DNA of 64,000 nt from Lethocerus indicus. Its lineage: Eukaryota; Arthropoda; Insecta; Hemiptera; Belostomatidae. The stretch is taken from contig JACDQD010000006.1 in the NCBI GenBank assembly GCA_019843655.1, forward strand, positions 8,858,034 through 8,922,033, written 5' to 3'. Positions 51,132 through 62,800 of the stretch are shown in pieces. Both the position numbers and the translations under genes were made by a program. How positions within the stretch are numbered: the stretch's first letter is position 1; every line of letters starts with the position of its first letter. A model generated the notes under the pieces. The model had not been told where the DNA came from. It saw nothing but the letters and a program-made list of their open reading frames with translations, and made no database searches.

Positions 51132-53689
51132 CTTTGGGCTCGGTTGGCTGTGCCCCTCCTCCGGTCATTTGCCCGACACTCGGCAGCGGTCAAGTCAAGT
51201 CAGACGGTCGGCTCGTGACGACATTCCCAACCTTTACCGGCCTCTGGAGAGCGGCCCTGCCTAACCCTATACCTCACGACATTTTGACACGCCGCATTGT
51301 TTCCACTATTCCCCCGTGTCAGAGCGGTCTCGTGGTCTCGCGCTCCCTCATCCTCCCTATTAAATTCGGCGTAGTCCGAAACTTTACCGTCGCGAAACTT
51401 GAGCCGTCGGCAGACAGTCAGAGTTTGTCGGCCGTGACCATCCTGAATACTGAAAATATATAACATTCCTCTAAATCTATCCAGGAATAGGGTTGTCAAA
51501 GATAGGTTATCTCAATCTTCAATCAGCAGAATGCTCAGCATATTTCTGTTTGCTTGTTTTTAATTTGATGTTTGGCGATTATATGTATTTGTTTTCTGGC
51601 GGGATCGTTAAACAAAAATTCTGATAATCTCATTGTATAGCTCTCTTTTACCATATCCGTGGATAATGGCCTAAATCATCTTCAAAATTTGTTAATGGAG
51701 TAGTCTTGCAAATAATTCTACGATTATTGATATTATAATTAATTGGTATTGGTCGTATACTGTTCACTTCCGTTGACTCGAGTCCAAATAGCAACGGATG
51801 GGGGATGTCAGCGACGTTTTAATGTCGCTAGATTTCCGGGAACCCGCCGTCCCAGACATTATCACGAATTCCAGCCGCTTGCAATCCTCCGGCCGTTTCC
51901 TTCGCGTAAAAAAAACGCCGTCCAAATGAATTAAACCCATTACGGTGAGGTTTATCCAATTTGGCGTTAATCTTCTGCTAAACGCTCGCCGAAAAACTCC
52001 ACCGACCCACGGTCGCCGCTTTCCCGGTTGGACAACTTATTACTTGCAGACGGCCTTAAATATTTAATGTTGTTATTCAGGTTTTAATTGCGCTAGGAGT
52101 CAACGTACTCTCGTCCTTGATGCAACTTGGCGTTCTACCAGCCAAGGTTCCTGGAAGAACAGAGCAATTTCACTTTTGTCTTTTTACAATAATCTTCTGG
52201 ACTATGCCTTTTGAATTCGCAGGTCGCCTGCATCCTTAGTGTAAATATATTCTGTTCGTAACTTTAATAAAGCGTCAGGCGTCATATCCTCGGTTCACAT
52301 AAGCTGTGTTTGGCTGAGAGTATAATTGTTTTACATTCCCATTTAACGCCTTGAAATTTTCATTACCGGCAATTCGGGTTTACTGACACAATAGAGCAAA
52401 TATATCAGGGCGGGGCTTTCAATGGTAATTAATATCTTCAGTACGTCACGCAAAATTGTTGAAATACGGTTCTTTTGTTATTTTAATTGAATTATTTTGA
52501 TACGGAATCAACTTTTAATCGAATGACCTGTGCCATATCTTTTACTGTGTTATTGAAATGTAATAAATAACTCCCATCCGTTGATTGTACATTCAGTTTG
52601 TTGATTGGATATTTGGCCACGTGACATACAGAAATACAGGCATTGGATCACTCAATTGGCACTCAATATACATTTACATTTATTTTTAGGTTTGATAACA
52701 GAAATAAATATGCTTGGCGCTTGGTAAATTTCAGGATACAATTGGGACATTTGTCATTCTTTTTTCCAAATTTATGTTTCAGGATAATTAAAAGAATTGG
52801 TTTTACCGCTTGCTTAATGCATTGCGTGTGCATATATTTTTAAAAATCAATCCTGAACTATAAAACTGGGTAAGTGGTCGTCTTGTAAAATAGAAAAGAT
52901 CTTGAAAACTACATTTAATGGTTAATGGAAGGATATAATTTGTCTTTGTTGCCTATATGAATGGACAACAAATGTAATTCCTTTTTAAATGCTTGCATTT
53001 GCTTTGGAATCTGCGCTTCCTTCATGAATGTTTCAGCCCTCCTGTTCAACCTACTGTCTATAGAAGTGAACGCTGGCCATAATGGATTCCCGGTCGAGTA
53101 GTAGACTGTAGGAGATTTTCCATTAGGAAATTGGAGCGTGGGGAATAGTCCGGTTTATACAAGGGCGCTAAACGAATTAAGAACTTAACCACAATTGACT
53201 CGTAGGGAGTTTTGTTCTCTCAATAGGAATGAGAGTGACTGCTTTTCAGAAGTCTTTATTGTTATTAATCATGTCGTAAACGTCTAGTAATTTTTGTTGT
53301 ATTTATTCGGTTTGAATAACAATCATTCGGTTTCATAAAACGTGCGTTCAGTATTTTATTCCTGCTATTATCCCTCATGCGATATATTGCGCCAGTGGTG
53401 ATAATCACATATTTGATGATTTCTTCATTTATCTATTGGCCTAAAAATCAGCATATTTATGCACCCTGAAATCAAAATGTGGGACATACATTTACTGTGG
53501 TGGGAATGTTTCTGAAAAGTTACAGATGTTCGACGTTAGAGGAATTTTATCTCGGGGCTGACCCAATAAGACCCCAACGAATTGATCCTTCCCTTGCCTT
53601 CGAACCCAGATAAATATTCGACCCTTAAAACATCTTACTTAAAGCGATCAAGAATCGGTATCGAACCGAATATGCTATTCGGGACCTTT

Positions 53690-53760
53690 CTCTAATCGCA
53701 GTTGGTTTGGAACTTTTCCCTTCCTGCAGGGGTCTGGAGTTCGATCGTCCTTGTAACTAA
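53690..53760 (+). mobile_element. Possible tRNA-like SINE fragment
   Basis: CGCAGTTGGT is A-box-like and GAGTTCGATCG is close to a B-box. The downstream string GTTCTTCTCCATG resembles GTTTTCTCTGCATG, found at a similar distance after the B-box of the candidate SINE at 43,165, which hints at one family. The evidence is weak. Confidence 0.25.
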
Positions 53761-54090
53761 CTGTTCTTCTCCATGTTTGAAATGTTCTGCTCTAGTTTTA
53801 TAGGGACGTAATAATTTGGGTCAAGCTTTGGTGATGTTGAAACCTCTGCCTACCGTGATAAGTACTGTCAATTGGTTTTCCTTTCCAAATTCTATAAAAT
53901 CTTATTGTTGTTCTAAAGTGTAAAATTGTGCTAAATCAGCATTTTATATTAAGAGATTTAAATTTTCATCCAAACGAAATGACCGTGTCGTGACCCCGAT
54001 AAAAGCGTTGCAACATCATGAACGATGTTTCGTCAAAGACTGGCGAGTTCACGGGGGGAGAAGTTAGAGATGCAATTTGAAATAAACCGG

Positions 54091-54093
<3 letters not shown>

Positions 54094-54142
<49 letters not shown>
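54094..54142. repeat. (TA)n microsatellite
   Basis: About 24 uninterrupted TA units in CSNK1G intron 1. Confidence 0.97.
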
Positions 54143-54144
<2 letters not shown>

Positions 54145-57100
54145 TACTCCTAAGGGAGGATTTGAAATGCAGAAATATAAAAAATAGATGCGTATACTAA
54201 TGCCCTCTATAGAAAGAATTTGGTGTAATTATTTTGATAGAGAATGAATATTGTCGGGTTTTGTGTTTTATTTTGACTCTGGGGCCAGAATTATTGGGAA
54301 ACATGGACATCATCTCCCTCCCCCCCAGCACTCAAAATTTGTAGCGGCGGCCAGCCATAAATTATGCATTAAAGTAAAATTTATTTCGCCGCAACTTGTC
54401 GACTCGGGGTTTTATCGTCCCTTTGGGGACGTCCCAATCGGTTTTCTTGTTTTTTTTTTATATTGAAGCGGTCTAACCTCGATAACGATCTCTCAAAGGA
54501 CTGTAGAATGCTTTCAGACCGGCCGTCGGTCGTTTTCCGTCAATGAACTCTAGAAAGTTGCTGCGGTGGCATTTGTATCGTCAGCAGAACCTACAACATC
54601 GTGTTGTAGATATCGGAGCGTCGACGCGAAGAATCCCGATCCAATTTAGGCTCCCATTTTATCTACGTCTGTTTAAAAAGTTTAAAAAATGTATGTGTGT
54701 AATGTTTTATGTAATTGTACTTCAAACAAACATCGTCATCCGTGTCCAGCAACTTCAAAGCATGGTGGATGCTCCGGCCGCATTGTCCAACCTACAAGGC
54801 CTGTACAAGTCCTTAATTTCCGTCATAATCCAACTTTGTAAGCTCCTCGTTTCGGTAGAAGTTACCTGAGTTTAGGAACCCGAGATTCTGACATGTTCCG
54901 AAATATAAACTTTACTTAACCTATTTGAACATTTTAGCCGTCTGTCGAATTTATTTGTTAAATTTAATAATTCTGTTAAAAAATGTGGACAATTATGTCC
55001 AAAAACGCTTTGCCAAATCTGAGCTACACATAATCAGTTTTGCTGGTAATGATTTGTACTTTTATTTGTTGGAATAAACATTATCTCCACCTAGTTTGAC
55101 GATAAAGGGGTCAGACAAGAATCGAATTTAAGGTCCGTTGGTCACGTGTTATGCCGAGTAGTTTCGCCTGTTGGCCGTCGCTTGCATGATGCGAAATTTC
55201 TTTTGGGCCTTTGAATTAAGTATTGGGGCGAGTAATGTCATTATTGCCGCGTGGCCCTTCAAAAGGAGGCAGTGACACAGCCTAATAAGAGGCGATTGTC
55301 GGTCGGTGCAACGTAAAAACTACTGAAATTAAGTGCAAAATGAACCAATATTTTGAAACAAATATTAGCATTTTTCTGAATTAGAAGGATCGGGTAGCTT
55401 TGTCTATTCAGCTTGGCTACCTGCTCCCTCTCATTTCCATTTCCTCTCTACAGTTATCGTCGAATACCCTGTATTTTATAATTTTACAGATATCATATCT
55501 AGTCCTCTAAATTCATCCATGTCTTGTTGAATCATTTGATATTTAAGTTGTACTCTTTAAAAATAATTCGAATATTGTATTTCTGCAGTTTTGCAGAATA
55601 GCATGGAAGGAAAATTGCACAGTCATGAGCAACCCATATTTACCACCCTTATTGATTCCTTGTCCAGGCTGCTAGTCTCCTCCTTCCCTTTGCCATTCAA
55701 AACTGTTTGCTAAATGAAATATCTGATTTATCTAAATTAAACAAACGCTGTTGTATCCATCTTTTCGAACAAATAATAAATCAATCGAAGGAACCACTCG
55801 AATCGTGTGCCTACAAATGTATGGCGAATATTTCTCGTTCAATTTATCCAGTCGGATGAGCGCAGCCGGCTGGTAATCATCGGCCCGAGACGCTTTAAAA
55901 ATTCAGGAGGATGAATTAGGAGGTCCATTATCCCTAGTCAGGGCAATGCCCATCATGCCCTCTAGCTTTATGGAAGACGCGCACAAAATTCCTTCTTCAC
56001 TGGAGGAAAATTCATGTAATTTAAATGAAGCAGATTGTATTGGCATCGTACAGAGTACATTTATGTTATTGAACTGTATAAAATATTGAGCCACGTGTAC
56101 TAAATATACCTGTATGTTTAAGTATGAAACGAGTGGAAAATAATTTCAAACAATTTATTATTTATACTGGTGTATTAATAAAAGTTAGTTAAGACAATCG
56201 GAATTTCTGATTATCAGTTGATTTATTCATTAAATGATAGTATCATAGTAATAATAGTATTATGGTAATTACAGTAATAATAAAGTTTTAGCGTTATGTA
56301 TTTAGCATCATAATAGATTAGTTAGTATTCGCGAATTCCGATTGAATTTTCCTAAAAGAAAATGTAATATACATTTCTCACTAACTGAGCGAGCGTATGT
56401 ATTCAGGCTACCTTATCATTGGTAGGTTTTATTGAACAAAAGCCGCTGTCCATTCTTTTATAACTGGAAAATAATTGCAGTGTTTTAGAAAGGTTATCTA
56501 CACAAGCAGCTGCGTCAGAATAACCGTACCGGAACTTTTTAATGAAATGCTAATTCTTTTAATCCCCCCCTACCCGTATCGCATTCCATTATCATTATTA
56601 TTTGAGACTCGCTTACAAGTTAAATAGTTTCTCCTATGGCAGTGGCCGGCAAAAATTCTTTCTGTCCTACGAAGGGAACGTGTAGTCTACACGTGGACTG
56701 AATTTTGTAACTGCACTTAAAGAACGAATAAGGTTGGATTGGTTGGTTGGAATGGTTTGATGTTCAAATGTAATATTCAAAGAAATCCTTCATCACCGAC
56801 TTTTACCAATATGTTAATGTGATAAGATCATCCTCCGTTCTGGTTTTCATTCTCAACAATTTCACTTTTGAGTACAAAATTTGAATTTGAAATTATTTCT
56901 GTCTATTTGTGTACGGCGCTCAGTTTTTTTTTGTGCAGGAAAATTAATCTTTAAAGGTTAGCCAGCGCGAAATGGCTTTCCTCGAATGTCGTGATGGTCA
57001 CGGTTTCACACTAACGTTCTGAAGTCACTGATTATAGCCCAGATCTCAGCGTTCCGGGAACCCCATATTTCCTCTCATCAACGCCGGCCGGATGAAAGTA

Positions 57101-59328
57101 TCGCCGCCCAGACTCTGCCCGCGCTATACTAGGTAGGCGGGAATTGGACGAAAGCGGAATTTCCGGTTTCGAATAACAAGGAGAAGGGTGGGACCCTCTA
57201 CGAGAGAGGGGTCTTTTCTTTCACAATTCTCAGTTGACGGGATTGCAGCGTGTTTAGCACTAACTCTCGACTTTTCATTTGATCACGGGCGTCATTTTAT
57301 ATTTTTATAATTTAGCGATACGGACGTATTGAATGGGTTCGACGATAATGGGTTTTATACCGCCACTTGGGAAGGAGCGTGCGCCGCCGAGAGAATGGAG
57401 CTTTTTATGCGGGGGCGGCGGAGCGTGTCAACTCTAATTTGAGTACGCGCCGGTTTAATTATTTGGGGGGCCCGCGTGTAAGAACATAGAAGACGATGCG
57501 GTCGGTGGTGGTATTAGTCGAGAGGGCCCGAATTTAGCCCGGTCAAGATCCTGTTAACTGAATTAAAATCGGGCCGCACCCCTTCAGTTATCTTGATCCT
57601 GTAGGGGGGAGGGTGCTCCGCCTTGTTAAATTGGTGTGTTGCATTTAATTTTCCGCCCCCTCTCTTCGGAACGCTTTGAAGTTAAATTTGCATCCGAGAA
57701 TGCATCATACCCTGATTACAACAGACTTCATGTTGTCTAAAAAAGTGTACAAGAGGCATATATCTATTGAAAATTTAAAGTGGTATTCCATTCTCCACTA
57801 TAGTGCTTTGAGAGTGCTATTGAATATATCCATAAAACTAGACCGCAAAATTAACACTAATTCGTGTTCTCTATAATTCATTTGTTGCTATTATGTTTTG
57901 TTTAAATTTATTTGTTAATTTAAGTTCAGTATTACGTGTAATGTACAGCGCTTGATTGAGAAATCTATGAGAATGTCCTCGTGTAGATATAAACAGACTT
58001 GTGACAGATGAGGCAAAGCAGAACATGTTGTATACATCTGTCTTCCCGTTTTTGAACCCCCCTTAACGACTGTGTATATTAGGGTGGAAGGGATAGGGGT
58101 ATTCCTAACTTTCATGTCTATCCGTTGCTGGTGTTATTGCGTCTTACTACATCATTAAAAATTGTAACCCGCGTCCAAATTTGAATTGAGATAAATATAT
58201 TTAAATTTATCCGTTAAAAGAATTGAAGAACCGAAAAAATTATTACGTAAAATAGGAAGGTAAGGCCGCTTAAATAATAGTCGATTGGTTGTCGTGTAGT
58301 CATGGGTTTTCACAACCCTCCTCACTCTCTTAAGAACTTAGAAGTTTTAGTGTTGATGAAACAGGCATGAAGCGAAACTAACAACTAGACCATATCGGTT
58401 ACGCTTCTGTGGAATATCGTCTAGTAATGCGTATATTTTAATGTAATCGCACCTTAATAATTTCAGTAACCAGTATAATATTTTCGTGCGTTATTATAGT
58501 GTCTTACTATGGAAATTGTGATGTCTCTACTGGTTTTCATTTAACCGTTTTATTCCTGACTCGTTCCGCCGTAGTTATTATTACGTTTACATCTTGATTT
58601 ATGCTACCGGTTAAAAATTTTCTGTAATGAATAGACATTTTAGAAGGAATATTACTATTGTTTCGATTCATAAACTCTGTTTCATTTGCGAATTATTATT
58701 ATTCATTGCGAGTAGAATGGCGATTGACCTTAATATCCCTTAAGTTAAAGTCACATTTTATGTTGTGAAGTGATCCTAATAGGCGTATTTGCTCTTGTTT
58801 CAAACTGATGCGTAAACGATGGTATGAGTAGCTTTATCGTTGTGCTATCTCATCGACTTAATTATGAAGTTGGGAAGATAGAGTCAAGACGTGGCCCGTG
58901 CCTGTGCTCTAACCCAGACTCTTAATGTTTCCGACCTTGCAGCCTCTGTGTACTCTCTGTTTGCTCTCCTAAACCTATGAATATTTCCTCCTGCGCTGTA
59001 CCCGCTCCATTTCAAAGCTCTGCCATTAACCTCCGCTAATACTCCAAGGGGAGGACGGATAGTCATCTACTTATTATTCGTTCTTTGGTCCAACATTCGA
59101 AGGCGAATATGAATTATATCGTATACCAATCTTTGTTCGACTGTATGACTATTAGTGCTAGTCGTTTATAGGGTCTAGACATATTTTCCTTTACCTCTAG
59201 TCATGTAATCGGTTTACAGATGACTCAACTTTTCTAATGCAGGCATCTTAATTTGGACCATGGCCTGCTAATTTATAGTACTATTTACTTCTAAGTGTTT
59301 TTATTTTTAAGTTTTTATTTTATTTCTA

Positions 59329-59366
59329 TCTCTAAAAGACTGTTATCTTTATTTTCCAGGTAAGTT
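59329..59366 (+). promoter_or_regulatory. Candidate recursive splice site (ratchet point) in CSNK1G intron 1
   Basis: A long pyrimidine-rich tract ends in TTATCTTTATTTTCCAG at 59,359 and is followed at once by GTAAGT at 59,360-59,365. Splicing exon 1 to this acceptor would rebuild a donor reading TTG/GTAAGTT, the same as the original donor at 27,624, so the intron could be removed in steps. A plausible branch point (CTAAAAG) lies about 28 bases upstream. The 3' site is about 31.7 kb from exon 1, as expected for ratchet points in long insect introns. No RNA evidence is available. Confidence 0.65.
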
Positions 59367-59426
59367 GTGTACCACCATAAACTGGTTTAGTAATCGACTT
59401 GCAGTCAGTGTGAGCAGCGCATGCAG
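59360..59426 (+). other. Possible recursive-splice exon (67 nt)
   Basis: If the rebuilt donor is skipped, a second donor GCATGCAG/GTATTT at 59,426/59,427 would define a 67-base exon. Joined to the single base left by CSNK1G exon 1 it is open with no stop, but 67 bases shift the phase from 1 to 2, so inclusion would put the next kinase exon out of frame. That is how many recursive-splice exons behave, but it is inference only. Confidence 0.35.
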
Positions 59427-59815
59427 GTATTTACATATTGAAATTTGTTATTTATACTGGCATGAGATACTCATAAGTCTGTACCAGTGACTCTCAACAC
59501 AACCATGAAAATAGTTTCAGTCTAAAATTGATTTATTACTACTAGAATTCAGTGTCAAACAAGTTGAAATTCAAAGTTGTAGTTACAACCTTTATTAATT
59601 TATAATACCTCTGATACCAATGTAATAGCATCTTTAAAAACAAGCTACTTATTTGATATTTGTTTTTTTATGGCTTTATTTTACATAAACAATATTGGAG
59701 TTGAGTTAAAAATGGAAGTGGTTCGTAACGATTAATAATGAAAAGTTGAGATACACTGGTCTGGATGTACTTGATTTGAATGAAATTATGAAGGAGTGAA
59801 TGTTTTGATCAGTAA

Positions 59816-62800
59816 AGATTCATCATCTCGACAATATCTCTTGGAAAACGCCTTCGAAGGCCAAAATATTTTAGGTTTTAGCAGTGGCCATTGACATCTG
59901 AACTTTAAAACCATCCCGGGGGTCCCCTCCAGCTTTTATGATTGCGAAGAATGCGGACCGGAATACATGTCCCGCCGGCGGATAGCTTATTTTCGATAAT
60001 TCGATATGTCCTTCGCCGGCTCCGGCCATATTAGATTACCTATGCCCGATGTCTTAAGTGGATTGTTCGGTTCGATGTTTGGACGAGGTTCATTACCCCC
60101 TGGGACCTCGGTGGGAGGATTACTCAGCCTCCCGAATTAGAGCCCGCTCCTCGTGAAAATATTCCTGTTCCCAGTAATTTCTGGAACAGTATATCACTGG
60201 CGGTTAAGTGGGACGCATGATTCCTCTGGGCCTGCTGTCAGGCAATGAGTTGTACCGTTAACAGTACAGGCGACCCATCGGATTATTGGAAATATTCGGT
60301 CTATGAGTGTCCCATTCGAATCTGAGTACGTTATTACAACCCGAAAGTGTAAAAGCATTCTCCAAAAAAACAATGATGTTTTAAGAAATTAATAACGCTT
60401 TTCCCTTTCATATCTCGTATATCCCAATAGGGACTCTGGTACACGGCTGTATTTAAAAGAAATACAATTTTGGATGTGACTGGCTAGTAGTTGGTCGGTG
60501 TCAACCGACGGATATATTGTTCGATATAAATTCTGTTAATCTGATATAAAAAAATAGAGCTTCACGGTATTCTAAATATGTAATCGCGTTGCGTGGGTCG
60601 AGCCCTTAGGAAGGCGATGGGAGTGGAGACGTTGTTGAGTGTTGCCGGTGGGAGGGCGAAGTTGTCTCGGGCAAAAACCAGCTTTCCTCAGTTGGGCCGG
60701 GTGATCGTACTCCGGCTTTATTGTAGTACACTCTACAATATCAACGCCTACGCCAATATTCTTCGCTTCGTTCGTAACAATGTATTTCTTCCTTCCTCTC
60801 TCACAGTACTTTTCTTGCATAACCGGTTAAGGCATTTCGATTTGTCTTTGAATCAAACATATTTTGATTCCAGTTTTGTTTAACTCTATTTAAACGTTTG
60901 GTCGTCCCAAAATTAACTCAGTGGTGTTAACAAGATGAGGTGGAGATTCTTTATACCGTAGTAAGCGGTTCTATATAATTTAATACCTTCCTTCTGAATC
61001 CGGTAAGGCATTAATCAAACCGATTAAATTTACATCTTTTATTCATTTTCAAACTATGAGGTTTGATGTAAGTTACTAACACTTTTATCGTAAAAATTGG
61101 AAAAATCGTGATTTGGTATTTATTTTCCTCAAGGTCCCAATTAGGGAACGTAAAAACAAGCAATAAAGATTACTGTATATTTTTTCTACTGTTCGACGTA
61201 AGGTGAGCCGTAATTACACGGCGCTAGCTCATGACTTACAAATAAAGGAAAATTGCCGGAAATATTAATGGAAAAACGGCATTTCGACACTGGGTTTTAG
61301 TATATTCTCATGAGTCTGTTTCAGGATTTTAGAAAAAGATTGCACCACGATCCTTGCGCCGTGTCATTTGTCGGTGTTTAAGGTCCCTCTCACTAATCTT
61401 TATTTACGGCATTTATTTCTTTGCCCGGGCACGTAGAAATTGCAATGAAATGTTTTTCACCGAAGTACCTCAACGCTTTTAAAATTAGTTTCAGACATTC
61501 GACTCGTTGCATATCCCTTTTTGGTTTGGTCATATGCTAGACCGGTTTCGATTTCAGTCGTATTCGATCTCTTAGTGGTGAGAAGGCTAAACACGTCTGT
61601 CGTATTATCAGACAGGATGAGAAACCTCTCTGAGTATAGCTCTTGTACCTTATATGGAAGGACAATTTTTTATACAGTGCTTGTTCATAGAAATTCGTTC
61701 TATTTAACCGAAGAACCGTTTGGCCCCTTCGACACGTATTTGATATTCCAGTTTCTGTTAACCGGTTCAGCTTCGGGAAAGAAAAAGAGAGACCTTTCTT
61801 CAGTGGTACATTCACGCGCTCCTTGCCCAAGACATTTACTGTAATGGCCTCCTTGGGACACGTCCTGGCCTCTCTCCACAGATGAACCTCCACCGTCCCT
61901 TCACATTTCTGGCTGAATTGTAACCGAATAAGTGTTGTGACGAATTCTAACGATTCTATTATTATCTATTTTTTTGTAAGAAATGTGAGAAATTCTTGAA
62001 GACCGTATAAAAATATGGCGAAATACTTAAACGTTAGCGGAATTTCCGCCGTAGTTATAAGGAAAGATCATGGTGTATTCTGCTTTTCAAAATATTTTAC
62101 TTTTACTTTATTTTATTTTGGCGTGTAGTACTGTAATTTTATTTGTATTTATACATTTTACTGATAGTGCTGTAGACACATCGTTGATGTTGTAATTCAT
62201 CTTAACGCAAAACGGTATTGTATGACAAATGACAGTTGCGCATTGATTCGCCTTCTGACAGTCTGTTTGTACCGATTATTTTTAATGTTCTTAATTATTT
62301 AAACCGAAACGTCTCATGCGTTGACTCGTAACGCTCCGTTTGATAACGGTGCCGGCTGGTAATACAATGAACGGCCGATGGCTTTTCACTATGCACTCGT
62401 CCGCTTTGAGTTTCTAACGGTCGGTACATTTTCATCACAGCGAACGGTTCTCACTGATTTAGGTTTTACTCTTACTTATATCAGTAAATACGATATTGAT
62501 GTATTTTACGGATTTGAAATGTTATTTGGAAGGCCTTATTTCCGATATGAAAACTCGAACTGGAATCGGACCAGGTGTGTTTCCACCAAATTCAATTATG
62601 AATGGAGAATAATGGGTTGTTATCTGTATGTGGTGAAAGTTTCTGTATAAAAATTTCAATATTGAAAATTAAGTTACTCTTTCCCTCCAGCTTTTAGGGA
62701 GAATACTACCCCAAAACTATGTAGTCTCTGGTTGGCTTTGAAGGAATCTAGGTGGTTCAGTGTAGTGAAGACAGTCTAACTGTGGTAAGAAGATGGGCGT

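Larger units (their letters stand above)
29531..59215 (+). other. CSNK1G intron 1, CpG-rich interior
   Basis: About 29.7 kb with no credible exon. The open frames are short, lack known motifs and have no splice context. From about 29,531 CpG frequency jumps to near random expectation. It holds a long hairpin (32,143-32,248), tRNA-like SINE candidates (43,165; 49,655; 53,690), a GA-rich tract and an AT microsatellite. CpG-poor patches occur near 52,640-52,850, 55,475-55,760 and 57,690-57,950, but I could not turn any of them into a CK1 exon. Confidence 0.65.
59216..59815 (+). other. CpG-poor island around a zero-length splice junction
   Basis: AT-rich block with about four CpGs between 59,221 and 59,760, against roughly ten per 180 bases on either side. 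Its composition resembles the exon-bearing part of the window rather than the surrounding intron. It contains the candidate recursive splice site and a possible 67-base exon. No coding similarity to CK1 gamma was found. Confidence 0.6.

Noticed and set aside
52643..52843. A 66-codon open frame in a CpG-poorer patch, tested as a CSNK1G exon
   Set aside because: No CK1 kinase motif (no VAIK lysine segment, no HRD or DFG loop), and no acceptor in the required phase gives family sequence.
57676..57876. A 66-codon open frame in a CpG-poor patch, tested as a CSNK1G exon
   Set aside because: The translation shows no kinase subdomain and no convincing flanking splice pair.
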